64,000 nt of DNA from Nocardioides conyzicola (GTDB taxonomy: Bacteria > Actinomycetota > Actinomycetes > Propionibacteriales > Nocardioidaceae): positions 2,388,133 to 2,452,132 of the forward strand of contig NZ_BAABKM010000002.1 of the NCBI RefSeq assembly GCF_039543825.1, given 5' to 3'. Below are positions 1 through 7,326 of the stretch, piece by piece. Under the pieces are notes generated by a model. The model saw nothing but the letters and a program-made list of their open reading frames with translations. It had not been told where the DNA came from and made no database searches. Every line of letters begins with the position of its first letter. The stretch's first letter is position 1. A program made the position numbers and the translations under genes.

Positions 1-467
1 TGGAGCTTGCCCTGACGACGGGCCCGGTGGACCGCCTGGCGGAGCACCCAGCGACCGAGCAGCAGGGCCGGGACGCCGAGGCCGAAGGCGAGCAGGAAGA
101 AGCCGCGGGATAGCTGGAACTTGGCGAGGTAGCACCCGACACCGAGCAGGCCGGCGGTGACGATGCTGGCGTTGAAGACCCGCTTGTACTCATCCGTGCC
201 GGCGCCGAAGACGTCGTCGTGGTAGCCGCCGAATGCGGCGATGACCACCAGCCAGCTGAGCAGCACGAGCGGTCCGACGATCTGGAGGGTCGACGTCACG
301 TCGCTCGGGCTGTCAAAGACGCCCAACCGCCTGCGGCCGACGATGGCGAGGAAGAAGACACCCGTCATCAGCAGGAAGTCGAGGACCAGGGCGGAGACGG
401 GGAGGTAGCGCAGGGCGCGACTCGGCGGACCGAGCGTCCTCGTCCTCTTCACCGAAAGCAGTGTCAT
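1..467 (-). CDS. Polyprenyl glycosylphosphotransferase (initiating sugar transferase), N-terminal part
   Basis: The gene runs off the left edge, so only about 155 residues from an ATG at 467 are visible. They hold a basic N-terminus and four to five hydrophobic segments (about residues 20-41, 55-75, 98-112, 118-133), then a basic stretch LRQAVHRARRQGKL. This is the layout of the membrane domain of undecaprenyl-phosphate glucose/galactose phosphotransferases, which in this family precedes a nucleotide-binding-like domain and the catalytic bacterial sugar-transferase domain. Neither later domain is in the window, so the assignment rests on topology and phrases such as FGGYHDD and LLGRWVLRQA. 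The expected role is loading the first sugar phosphate onto undecaprenyl phosphate for exopolysaccharide synthesis. Confidence 0.6.
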   Translation of the reverse strand, partial: MTLLSVKRTRTLGPPSRALRYLPVSALVLDFLLMTGVFFLAIVGRRRLGVFDSPSDVTSTLQIVGPLVLLSWLVVIAAFGGYHDDVFGAGTDEYKRVFNASIVTAGLLGVGCYLAKFQLSRGFFLLAFGLGVPALLLGRWVLRQAVHRARRQGKL

Positions 468-705
468 GCCAGCCCCATGCCGTTCCCCCGAACCATTGGT
501 GTCGCGCCCTGAGGCCCCCCCGATCACCGAGGACAACCATGCCCCATGGTGGGCGACCCCGCAGCCGATTCCCTTTGAACACTAGGTGGGTTGTGTTACA
601 CCCAGGGCAAGGACGTGCGTCCGGCGGATTTCTGACGCTCGACGACGGGATTACTTTTCGCGTGGCCCAGGTTTGCGATCCCGTGATCGTGGTCACATTA
701 GGGCT
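468..705. other. Gene-free intergenic stretch
   Basis: About 240 bases between the divergent sugar transferase and the small membrane gene. Several overlapping frames can be read, but none has a plausible start, domain or codon bias. It is less GC-rich than the coding DNA and presumably holds the divergent promoters. I see no repeat or convincing operator in it. Confidence 0.4.
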
Positions 706-858
706 ATGACCGTACTCATCCTGGCGATCACGGGGGTCGCGCTCTGGTGTCTGGCCCCGATCCCGGTGGCCGTCGTCGTGGGCCGGGCGTTCCGCGCCGG
801 CGAGACCGAGGACGCCTTCGTGGGGCTCGCCCGCGACTACGACACCGCCGGGGCCTGA
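706..858 (+). CDS. Small single-span membrane protein, hypothetical
   Basis: A 50-residue reading frame from ATG 706 to TGA 858. The first 25 residues are strongly hydrophobic (LILAITGVALWCLAPIPVAV), followed by a short charged tail (RAFRAGETEDAFVGLARDYD). Codon third positions are GC-rich as in neighbouring real genes. No family is recognised. It stands alone between the divergent sugar transferase and the ArsR operon. It could be a chance frame, but start, hydrophobicity and codon use favour a small membrane protein. Confidence 0.5.
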   Translation: MTVLILAITGVALWCLAPIPVAVVVGRAFRAGETEDAFVGLARDYDTAGA

Positions 859-886
859 GCGCCTGCAGCGCTCCGCCCGACGGTTG

Positions 887-945
887 CAACCGATCGGTTG
901 ACAACGCGCGCGACTTCGTGGCACGGTTGATCAACCAATCGGTTG
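887..945. promoter_or_regulatory. Paired palindromic operator upstream of the arsR-type gene
   Basis: CAACCGATCGGTTG at 887-900 is a perfect 14-base palindrome. CAACCAATCGGTTG at 932-945 repeats it with one change. The centres are 45 bases apart (about four helical turns), and TTGATCAA (928-935) overlaps the second site. The second copy ends 10 bases before the ATG of the regulator, so bound protein would block initiation. Autoregulation by the adjacent ArsR-type repressor is inferred. Confidence 0.6.
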
Positions 946-955
946 AGGAGTGCGT

Positions 956-1306
956 ATGACGGACCAGCTGTCCCGGGTGTTCCAAGCCCTGTCCGATCCC
1001 ACGCGCCGCGATCTCGTGGCCCGGCTCGCCGTCGAGGGCGACGCCAGCGTGGGCGACCTGGCGGCGCCGTACGACGTCACCGTGCAGGCGGTCTCCAAGC
1101 ACGTCAAGGTGCTGGAGGACGCAGGCCTGGTGAGCCGCAGCCGGGACGCGCAGCGGCGGCCGGTCCACCTCGAGGCGGAGGTGCTGGACCTGATGACGGC
1201 GTGGATCGAGCGCTACCGGACGCAGGCCGAGGAGCGGTTCAGCCGTCTCGACGCCGTGCTCGCGACCGAGGACGAGCGGAGAGGCGAGGAGGGCGCAGCA
1301 TCATGA
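956..1306 (+). CDS. ArsR-family winged-helix transcriptional regulator
   Basis: 116 residues. ATG 956 is preferred over an in-frame GTG six bases upstream because GGTTGAGGAG lies just before it. The N-terminal half is the ArsR helix-turn-helix: FQALSDPTRRDLVARLA, then VTVQAVSKHVKVLEDAGLV as recognition helix and a basic wing (SRSRDAQRR). No metal-binding Cys pair of the arsenic-sensing type is present, so the ligand is probably not a metal. The stop overlaps the next start (ATGA); regulators of this subgroup are commonly paired with SRPBCC proteins like the one downstream. It probably represses its own operon through the palindromes at 887-945. Confidence 0.88.
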   Translation: MTDQLSRVFQALSDPTRRDLVARLAVEGDASVGDLAAPYDVTVQAVSKHVKVLEDAGLVSRSRDAQRRPVHLEAEVLDLMTAWIERYRTQAEERFSRLDAVLATEDERRGEEGAAS

Positions 1307-1791
1307 AGACCCGCAACGTGACTGAGATCGAGGCGGTGCCGGACCTGCCGGTGATCCGCATCGTCCGCGAGTTCGAGGCGCCGCCGGAGCGGGTGTTCCG
1401 GGCGTTCGTCGACCCGGACCTCTTCACCCAGTGGTGCGGCCCGCGGAGCATCGACACGACGATCGACGTCTGGGACGCCCGCACCGGCGGCGAGTGGCGC
1501 TACACGGCCCGCCGCGCGAGCGATGACTTCCGGATGGGCTTCTGGGGGTCGTTCCACGAGGTCCGGCCCGCCGAACGGATCGTGCAGACCTGGTCGTACG
1601 ACGGGGCGCCGGACGGCGTGAGCCTGGAGACGACGACCTTCGAGCCGCTCGACGGCGGCCGCTGCCGGGTGGTCGCGACGTCGGTCGTCGAGTCGATCGA
1701 GATCCGCGACCAGACGCTGCGCAGCGGCATGGACGTCGGCGTGCGCGAGGGCTACGAGCAGCTCGACGAGCTGCTGGAGGGGGAGTCATGA
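1303..1791 (+). CDS. SRPBCC / AHSA1-domain protein
   Basis: 162 residues, start overlapping the arsR stop. The sequence has the AHSA1 (activator of Hsp90 ATPase homologue) form of the START-like fold: an opening strand VIRIVREFEAPPERVFRAFVD, the conserved LFTQWCGP, then GGEWRY and a C-terminal helix GMDVGVREGYEQLDELL. Such proteins form a hydrophobic cavity that binds small lipophilic ligands; the ligand here is unknown. Being coupled to an ArsR repressor and a DinB-like protein suggests a small-molecule response or detoxification unit. It is full length for the family. Confidence 0.85.
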   Translation: MKTRNVTEIEAVPDLPVIRIVREFEAPPERVFRAFVDPDLFTQWCGPRSIDTTIDVWDARTGGEWRYTARRASDDFRMGFWGSFHEVRPAERIVQTWSYDGAPDGVSLETTTFEPLDGGRCRVVATSVVESIEIRDQTLRSGMDVGVREGYEQLDELLEGES

Positions 1792-2351
1792 CGAGTCCGG
1801 CGGAGCACCACCGCGAGGTCGCCGGCGACTTCACCCGACGGGTCGACGGCGCGACCGACTGGGACGCACCGGCGCCCGTGGAGGGCTGGACCGCCCGCGA
1901 CGTCGTCGGGCACCTCGTCGAGTGGTTCCCGGCCTTCCTGGAGTCGGGCACCGGCATCCGGCTCGACGCCGGGCCGTCGGTGGCCGACGACCCGGCCGCC
2001 GCCTGGCACACGCACGTCGCCGCGGTGCAACAGCTGCTCGACGACCCGGCGTACGCCGACCGCGTGCTGAGCAACCCGCACATCGGCGACGTCCCGCTGC
2101 CGGAGGCCGTCGACCGCTTCTACACCGCCGACGTCTTCATGCACACCTGGGACCTCGCCCGCGCCACCGGCCAGGACGAGACCCTCGACGCCGAGACCTG
2201 CGCGCAGATGCTGGCCGGGATGGAGCCGATGGACGAGATGCTCCGCGCCAGTGGGCAGTACGGCGCGCGCGTGCCGGTGCCCGACGACGCCGACGTGCAG
2301 ACTCGGCTGATCGCGTTCATCGGACGCGACCCGAAGTGGCGGGCTTCGTAG
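1788..2351 (+). CDS. TIGR03086-family DinB-like metal-binding protein (maleylpyruvate isomerase N-terminal-like)
   Basis: 187 residues, ATGA-coupled to the SRPBCC gene. It shows the DinB/maleylpyruvate-isomerase four-helix pattern: WTARDVVGHLVEWFP in helix 2 (first His), AWHTHVAAVQQLL (His), and the closing TADVFMHTWDLARATGQDETLD, where the MHTWDLAR motif carries the third metal-ligand His. Related enzymes use mycothiol as cofactor, and mycothiol biosynthesis (mshA) is present in this window; a mycothiol-dependent role here is inference. From codon 11 onward it is duplicated at 3945-4470, identical for the first 277 bases. Confidence 0.82.
   Translation: MTSPAEHHREVAGDFTRRVDGATDWDAPAPVEGWTARDVVGHLVEWFPAFLESGTGIRLDAGPSVADDPAAAWHTHVAAVQQLLDDPAYADRVLSNPHIGDVPLPEAVDRFYTADVFMHTWDLARATGQDETLDAETCAQMLAGMEPMDEMLRASGQYGARVPVPDDADVQTRLIAFIGRDPKWRAS
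1816..2341 (+). repeat. Direct duplication, copy 1 (inside the full-length TIGR03086 gene)
   Basis: Aligns without gaps to 3945-4470 (constant offset 2129). The first 277 bases are identical. About 15 substitutions occur in the last 250, most of them after 2280. Copy 1 keeps the complete reading frame. Confidence 0.95.
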
Positions 2352-3944
2352 CTCCGCTCGGTCGCGATTGACGGCGTCGTGACCCCCGCGATCGAGAGCG
2401 TCACGGAGGTGGGCAACATCCCCAAGGGCGCACGCGCGAAGGTATACGGCCACTCGTACGCCCCGTCCCGGCTCGATCGCTGGGCAAATCGGGCACATCG
2501 CCCCCTGGTCAGTTCCTACTCCTTCACCTGATCCCGCTGACCGGCGGCAGGAGTTGTTCGGCCGAACCATCTAACGCGGAGGTACTTCTCGGCGGGGTGC
2601 TCGACGGCCTTGTAGAGCAAGGCGGCGGCAATCTGGCTCAGGCCGGCCAATGCAATCCACGCCAGGATGCGGAGCGTGACATTGTCCACCGGAGCCTGGA
2701 AGTGGTCCCAGGCCCTGAAGATCATCTCGTTGACGAGGTAAAGAGCGAAGGACCAGTGCCCGAGTTTGAGCATTGTCGGGGACTTCAGTCCGGTTGGTCG
2801 CCCGTCCAGGTCTCGCTGGGCAGCGGCGACGATCAGCAAGAGGAACACCGGTGTGGCCAGCCACGACGAGGCCATGTAGGCGCTGTATGGGTCAAGGGTG
2901 TACCTGACGCCCCCATCGTGCCACTCAGACCACGCTACAAGACCGACGTGATAGCCGATCACCGCAGCGATCGCCAGGCCGTAGTTGATCGACCACCGGC
3001 GACCTTCGCGGAGCAAGATGCCGGCCAGCACACCAACCGCGAACTGCAACGCGCGGGTCGCTGGGAACACATCGAGCACCCAAGAATTGCCCATCCCACC
3101 AGCGACCGCCCAAGTCACCACCATGACCGCGAGCGCGAGCCACAGGAGCAGCATCAGGTGTCGTCGCCACCGGGCCGCGACAAGCAGCATGAGCGGGAAC
3201 ACGGCATAGAAGAACGCCTCGCAGCTCAACGTCCACGCGGGTGGGTTTGCTCCACCCTCACGCCAGTTCGGCACCCACGCCTGAAGGAGCAGAAAGGTGC
3301 CGACGGTCTCGGCGAGGCCGGGGAGGGCGGACATCCACACGTACACACCCAAAGACAGAGCCGCCGTGACAACGAATAACGGGTAGATCCGCGCGAACCG
3401 CCTCCAGTAGAACACGGGCGGCCGTGTCGGGCGGTCCCAGTAGTTCCACGCGAGGATGAACCCGGAGAGCACGAAGAAGAAAGTCACCCCCGTGCGGCCG
3501 TACTCTACGAAGAATGAGATCCCGGGGATGCTGCCGACTAGCAGGTTCGCGTGGTACAAAACGACGAGCATTGCGGCCCAGAATCGCAGCCCGGTCAGCG
3601 ACGGAATCCCGTCTCGGTTCGGTCTGACCTGCGCCACTTCCACGCGGTTGGAGATATCTTCGGTCACGTCGACTCCTAGTTAGTCGGCCACGCCCCGGGC
3701 CTGCCCGCCAGCAGGCGCCGGGGTCTCTACGCGCCCGGCAGGGACTGTACGCCGCGCGTACCCAACATGGGTGACGATCTCGTAACTAGCGGTGGTAGCT
3801 CGGCGAGTGGGGGCACGCGCCCCCATCGACAGCGGAGTTGACGGCGCGCGAAGTGCTGGTCGCCATGACACGAAACGAGCCTAAAGAAGCATCCGCCATC
3901 CCGCAGTCGGTCTCGTCACAAGCCATATGACTAGGCCGAGAGTT
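2352..3944. other. Segment between the duplicated copies, probably acquired
   Basis: Contains the acyltransferase gene and two gene-free flanks (2352-2515 and 3668-3944). It is less GC-rich than its surroundings; for example 34 of the 60 bases at 2701-2760 are G or C. It sits exactly between two direct copies of the TIGR03086 gene, as a single-crossover (Campbell-type) integration or a recombined import would leave it. No integrase, transposase or terminal inverted repeat was seen. The 277-base flank before copy 2 contains no supportable gene. Confidence 0.6.
2516..3667 (-). CDS. Acyltransferase 3 family membrane protein (OafA/NodX-like)
   Basis: 383 residues from a GTG at 3667 preceded by AGGAG. 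The protein has about ten membrane spans and the family N-terminus: IPSLTGLRFWAAMLVVLYHANLL with the catalytic-site His, then the conserved GVTFFFVLSGFILAW, an FYWRRFARIYP motif and an AWTLSCEAFFYAVFP motif. Such proteins O-acylate sugars of cell-surface polysaccharides or glycolipids. Its lower GC and its position between duplicated gene copies suggest horizontal acquisition. No polysaccharide operon surrounds it, so the acceptor is unknown. Confidence 0.85.
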   Translation of the reverse strand: MTEDISNRVEVAQVRPNRDGIPSLTGLRFWAAMLVVLYHANLLVGSIPGISFFVEYGRTGVTFFFVLSGFILAWNYWDRPTRPPVFYWRRFARIYPLFVVTAALSLGVYVWMSALPGLAETVGTFLLLQAWVPNWREGGANPPAWTLSCEAFFYAVFPLMLLVAARWRRHLMLLLWLALAVMVVTWAVAGGMGNSWVLDVFPATRALQFAVGVLAGILLREGRRWSINYGLAIAAVIGYHVGLVAWSEWHDGGVRYTLDPYSAYMASSWLATPVFLLLIVAAAQRDLDGRPTGLKSPTMLKLGHWSFALYLVNEMIFRAWDHFQAPVDNVTLRILAWIALAGLSQIAAALLYKAVEHPAEKYLRVRWFGRTTPAAGQRDQVKE

Positions 3945-4477
3945 AGGTCGCCGGCGACTTCACCCGACGGGTCGACGGCGCGACCGACTGGGACGCACCG
4001 GCGCCCGTGGAGGGCTGGACCGCCCGCGACGTCGTCGGGCACCTCGTCGAGTGGTTCCCGGCCTTCCTGGAGTCGGGCACCGGCATCCGGCTCGACGCCG
4101 GGCCGTCGGTGGCCGACGACCCGGCCGCCGCCTGGCACACGCACGTCGCCGCGGTGCAACAGCTGCTCGACGACCCGGCGTACGCCGACCGCGTGCTGAG
4201 CAACCCGCACATCGGCGACGTTCGGCTGCCGGAGGCCGTCGACCGCTTCTACACCGCCGACGTCTTCATGCACACCTGGGACCTCGCCCGCGCAACCGGC
4301 CAGGACGAGACCCTCGACGCCGAGACCTGCGCGCAGATGCTGGCCGGGATGGAGCCGATGGACGAGATGCTCCGCGCCAGCGGGCAGTACGGCGCGCGCG
4401 TGCCGGTGTCCGACGACGCCGATCCGCAGACCAGGCTGATCGCGTTCATCGGGCGCGACCCCGCCTGGAGGCCCTGA
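3945..4477 (+). pseudogene. 5'-truncated second copy of the TIGR03086 gene
   Basis: Matches 1816-2341, but the first ten codons are missing and an in-frame TAG (3944-3946) sits immediately before the shared sequence. The frame is otherwise open to TGA 4475-4477, and a GTG at 4007 could start a protein of about 156 residues lacking the first helix. The metal-ligand motifs are intact, and the C-terminal end differs from copy 1 (PAWRP instead of PKWRAS). It is more likely a recombination remnant than a working gene. Translation from the internal GTG cannot be excluded. Confidence 0.75.
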
Positions 4478-4479
4478 CC

Positions 4480-4758
4480 TCAGACCAGCAGCAGCCAGAA
4501 GGTGTCGAAGTCCGGGTGGTCGGCGTACCTCGCCGCCCACTCGTAGGTCAGCCGGGCGAGCTCGGGGGGAGCCGGGCGTCGGTCGCACTCGAGGTCGCCG
4601 CGGATCCCGTCCAGGATGCGCAGGCTCTGGCGCAGGTACGCCGCACGGGCGTCGTCGCCGTCGGCGAGGGCGGTGGTGAGATCTGCCTGCACGCGGGTGT
4701 CGAGGAAGCGCACCGCGGCGGCGACGGGGTCGGGTCGGAGAGTGGTCTGCTCGGTCAA
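4480..4758 (-). CDS. Small hypothetical protein, DUF6221-like
   Basis: 92 residues from a TTG start (4756-4758) with GGAAG six bases upstream. The sequence is helical and acidic: VRFLDTRVQADLTTALADGD, a central LRQSLRILDGIRGD, and an end motif YADHPDFDTFW. That ending resembles the C-terminus of small actinobacterial DUF6221 proteins, whose role is unknown. It converges on the truncated TIGR03086 copy and stops two bases from it. No catalytic residues are evident. Confidence 0.65.
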   Translation of the reverse strand: MTEQTTLRPDPVAAAVRFLDTRVQADLTTALADGDDARAAYLRQSLRILDGIRGDLECDRRPAPPELARLTYEWAARYADHPDFDTFWLLLV

Positions 4759-4772
4759 CGTGGGCTTCCAGG

Positions 4773-4791
4773 GTCGGCTCGGTGAGCCGAC
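4773..4791. promoter_or_regulatory. Perfect 8-bp hairpin upstream of the DUF6221-like gene
   Basis: GTCGGCTC, a three-base loop (GGT), then GAGCCGAC. It sits 14 bases before the TTG start of the small gene, so it may be an operator or lie in its 5' leader. No T-run follows on either strand, so a terminator is less likely. Confidence 0.4.
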
Positions 4792-4861
4792 GCTAGGTGC
4801 CGGAAGGCCGCTGCGACCGGACGTCGTCGAAACGTAGCGAGAGCGTCACACGGCGGTCTGG

Positions 4862-5833
4862 TCAGGCCGGCGTCGTGGCCTGCCGACGCGCGTCCCAGGC
4901 CGACTGCACCATGTCGTGCAGGTCGTGCCGCATCGCCCAGTCGAGGTCGCGCGCGGCCAGCTCGCCGCTGGCCACGATGCGGGCCGGGTCGCCGGGTCGG
5001 CGGGCCTGCACCTCGGGCTCGAAGTCGATGCCGGTGGCGTCGCGCACGGCGTCCATGATCTGCCGCACCGACACACCCTCGCCGCTGCCGAGGTTGTAGA
5101 CCGGCTCGAGGTCGTCGCCGGCCAGGAGGCGCTGCGCGGCGACGACGTGGGACTGCGCCAGGTCGGTCACGTGCACGTAGTCGCGCACGCAGGTGCCGTC
5201 CGGCGTCGGGTAGTCGTCGCCGTTGATGTGCGGGGTGCGGCCCTCGACGAGCGCGTCGAAGACGAGCGGGAAGAGGTTGTGCGGGCTGGTGTCGTAGAGC
5301 GCGGGCGAGCCCGAGCCGACGACGTTGAAGTACCTCAGCGAGGTGTGCCGCAGCCCGGTGGCCCGGCCGACGTCGCGGATCAGCCACTCGCCGGCCAGCT
5401 TGGTCTCGCCGTACGGCGACTCCGGGTGGGTCGGCGTCTCCTCGGTGACCAGGTCGACGTCGGTGGTGCCGTACGTCGCCGCGCTCGACGAGAAGACCAT
5501 CGACTGCACGCCGGTGTCGGTCATCGCCTGGAGGAGGCGGGCGGTGCCGGTGATGTTCTGCTCGTAGGTGTGCAGCGGCCGGCTGACCGACACCCCGGCG
5601 TACTTGAAGCCCGCCAGGTGGATCACGCCGACGACGCCGTGCTCGCGCAGGGTGGCCGCGACGGTGTCCTGGTCGAGGATCGTGGCCTCGACGAACGGCA
5701 CGTCGTCGGGCACGAACGACGCGTGGCCGGACGACAGGTCGTCGAGCACCACCGGCCGCATGTCGGCGTCACGCAGTGCCTGCGTGACGTGCGATCCGAT
5801 GTACCCGGCGCCTCCGGTGACCAGCCAGCTCAT
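4862..5833 (-). CDS. galE: UDP-glucose 4-epimerase
   Basis: 323 residues from ATG 5833; a longer frame exists but TATCCT ends 7 bases before this ATG. An extended SDR: NAD-binding GGAGYIGSH at the N-terminus, FSSSAATYG (catalytic Ser), and YGETK as the YxxxK pair. Later come the substrate-side LRYFNVVGSG, CVRDYVHVTDLA and YNLGSGEGVSVRQIM, all in GalE order and length. It interconverts UDP-glucose and UDP-galactose in the cytoplasm, supplying galactose for envelope polysaccharides. It is divergent from a cell-wall amidase. Confidence 0.93.
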   Translation of the reverse strand: MSWLVTGGAGYIGSHVTQALRDADMRPVVLDDLSSGHASFVPDDVPFVEATILDQDTVAATLREHGVVGVIHLAGFKYAGVSVSRPLHTYEQNITGTARLLQAMTDTGVQSMVFSSSAATYGTTDVDLVTEETPTHPESPYGETKLAGEWLIRDVGRATGLRHTSLRYFNVVGSGSPALYDTSPHNLFPLVFDALVEGRTPHINGDDYPTPDGTCVRDYVHVTDLAQSHVVAAQRLLAGDDLEPVYNLGSGEGVSVRQIMDAVRDATGIDFEPEVQARRPGDPARIVASGELAARDLDWAMRHDLHDMVQSAWDARRQATTPA

Positions 5834-5840
5834 GTCGTCG

Positions 5841-5846
5841 AGGATA
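5841..5846 (-). promoter_or_regulatory. -10 hexamer TATCCT for galE
   Basis: TATCCT on the minus strand ends seven bases before the galE ATG, indicating a leaderless transcript and supporting the short start. Confidence 0.55.
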
Positions 5847-5866
5847 GACGGCGGGTGATCGCGACC

Positions 5867-5872
5867 TAGGGT
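5867..5872 (+). promoter_or_regulatory. -10 hexamer TAGGGT for the amidase gene
   Basis: TAGGGT, then seven bases, then ATG 5880. This decides against the in-frame GTG at 5871, which overlaps the hexamer. Confidence 0.55.
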
Positions 5873-5879
5873 GGTCGGC

Positions 5880-6635
5880 ATGTCCTCGCGTCTGGTCCGG
5901 CTGATCGCGCTCACCGGAGCGTTGCTGCTCCTCGGGGCGCCGGCGTACGCCGACCGGCCGGACGCGTCCGCGCGCGACACTGACCTGCCGCTCGCCGGCC
6001 GGGTCGTCGTGCTCGACCCGGGTCACCAGCTCGGCAACCACAACTTCCCGCGCCGGATCGACCGGCTGGTGCCCGACGGCCGCGGGGGCCGCAAGGCCTG
6101 CAACACCACCGGCACCGCGACGTCGGCCGGCCTGGCGGAGGCGACGTTCGTCTGGCGGGTTGCCCGCCGGGTCCAGGCGCGGTTGGAGCGCCTCGGCGCC
6201 ACCGTGGTGCTGACCCGGACGAGCAACAGCAGCGACCGGTGGGGGCCGTGCGTGGACGCGCGGGGCCGCGCGGGCAACAAGGCGCGGGCCGATCTCGAGC
6301 TCAGCATCCACGGCGACGGCAACCTGAAGCGCGGCGCGCGTGGGTTCCACGTGATTGCGGCCCCGGACCGCGATCGAGGCTCGCTCCGGCTGGCGCGGCT
6401 CACCCGCGCCGCGCTGGTGCGCCAGGACCTCCCCGTTGCCAACTACATCGCCGGCGGCGACGGCCTCGACCAGCGCACGGACCTGGCCACGCTCAACCTG
6501 TCGCGGGTGCCGACGGTGATGGTCGAGCTCGGCAACATGCGCGACCGCGTCGACGCGCGCCGGATGGCGTCACCGGCCGGGCGTACGACGTACGCCCGGG
6601 GCCTGGTCGCCGGGGTCCGCGACTACCTGGGCTGA
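5880..6635 (+). CDS. Secreted N-acetylmuramoyl-L-alanine amidase (Amidase_3)
   Basis: 251 residues beginning with a clear signal peptide (SRLVRLIALTGALLLLGAPAYA). The catalytic domain has the zinc-amidase motifs in order: VVVLDPGH (zinc His), GLAEATFVW (zinc Glu), ELSIHGDG (zinc His; usual form SIHAD) and VMVELGNMRD (catalytic Glu). There is no SPOR, LysM or PG-binding domain, so it is a minimal secreted enzyme cleaving the lactyl-L-Ala bond of peptidoglycan. An inserted region (about residues 45-70, with a Cys) precedes the second ligand; a second Cys (WGPCVD) might pair with it. Its 3' end overlaps the convergent tetR gene by 13 bases. Confidence 0.92.
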   Translation: MSSRLVRLIALTGALLLLGAPAYADRPDASARDTDLPLAGRVVVLDPGHQLGNHNFPRRIDRLVPDGRGGRKACNTTGTATSAGLAEATFVWRVARRVQARLERLGATVVLTRTSNSSDRWGPCVDARGRAGNKARADLELSIHGDGNLKRGARGFHVIAAPDRDRGSLRLARLTRAALVRQDLPVANYIAGGDGLDQRTDLATLNLSRVPTVMVELGNMRDRVDARRMASPAGRTTYARGLVAGVRDYLG

Positions 6636-7246
6636 CCGGTCGCGATCCCGCGCAGCACCATCGCGACCACGGACGCCGCGCGGGTCTCGATCGCCGTGTC
6701 GTCGTCCGTCCGGCTCTCGAGCCGCTCGGAGAGCGAGTTGATCATCGCGGCGCCGTAGATCGCCTCGGTGACGGCGCCGAGCGGGTAGTCCTCGATCATC
6801 TCGCCGCGGTCGATGGCACGCTGGCAGATCTGCTCGACCTGCCGGCTGTGGACCTGGGACACGGCCTGGGAGAAGTCGCCCAGCGGCTCGGTCGAGCTCG
6901 CGCAGTCGAAGGTCACGCGCAGCGCGGCCCAGCCGGGCGCGGAGTGGAAGTGCCGCAGCAGGTTGACCGCGAGCTGCGTGAGGTCGCCCTCGAGCGTGCC
7001 GGTGTCGACGGTCGTGAGCTCCATCCCGCGGCTGGTCACCGCGTCGGTCAGCAGCGCGTCCTTGTCGTGCCAGCGCAGGTAGACCGTCGACTTGCCGACC
7101 CCGGCCCGCCGCGCGACCGCGTCCATCGTGAAGCCCGCCCAGCCGTGCTCGCCGTACTCGTCCAGCGCGGCGGCGAGGATCTTGTCCTCGGCGCCCGGGG
7201 TGCGGGGACGACCCCGACCGCGGCGCGGCTCCTCCCCAGGGCTCAT
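6623..7246 (-). CDS. TetR/AcrR-family transcriptional regulator, copy A
   Basis: 207 residues from ATG 7246. The N-terminus is very basic ([11 protein letters not shown]), followed by a canonical TetR helix-turn-helix: ILAAALDEYGEHGWAGFTMD, then VARRAGVGKSTVYLRW and HDKDALL. The C-terminal ligand domain is all-helical and its ligand is unknown. It is a tandem paralogue of the gene just upstream, with near-identical recognition helices (GVGKSTVYLRW against SFGKSTLYLRW), so both may bind the same site. The shared motif upstream of both genes supports mutual or self regulation. Confidence 0.9.
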   Translation of the reverse strand: MSPGEEPRRGRGRPRTPGAEDKILAAALDEYGEHGWAGFTMDAVARRAGVGKSTVYLRWHDKDALLTDAVTSRGMELTTVDTGTLEGDLTQLAVNLLRHFHSAPGWAALRVTFDCASSTEPLGDFSQAVSQVHSRQVEQICQRAIDRGEMIEDYPLGAVTEAIYGAAMINSLSERLESRTDDDTAIETRAASVVAMVLRGIATGQPR

Positions 7247-7250
7247 GGGG

Positions 7251-7265
7251 TGATTGAAACACCCG
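7251..7265 (-). promoter_or_regulatory. Candidate TetR operator, copy 1
   Basis: TGATTGAAACACCCG on the plus strand, starting four bases upstream of the copy-A start codon. Thirteen of 15 bases match the element at 7942-7956, which has the same orientation and spacing to the other tetR gene. Confidence 0.5.
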
Positions 7266-7326
7266 GCAGGTGGCGTCGGGTATGGCCCAGTTGGTCAACC
7301 TGAGGCTGGGGTGGAAGCACCTGGGC

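Noticed and set aside
3680..3871. A 63-residue minus-strand frame upstream of the acyltransferase
   Set aside because: No ribosome-binding site, domain or codon bias; it lies in the likely promoter region of the acquired segment.
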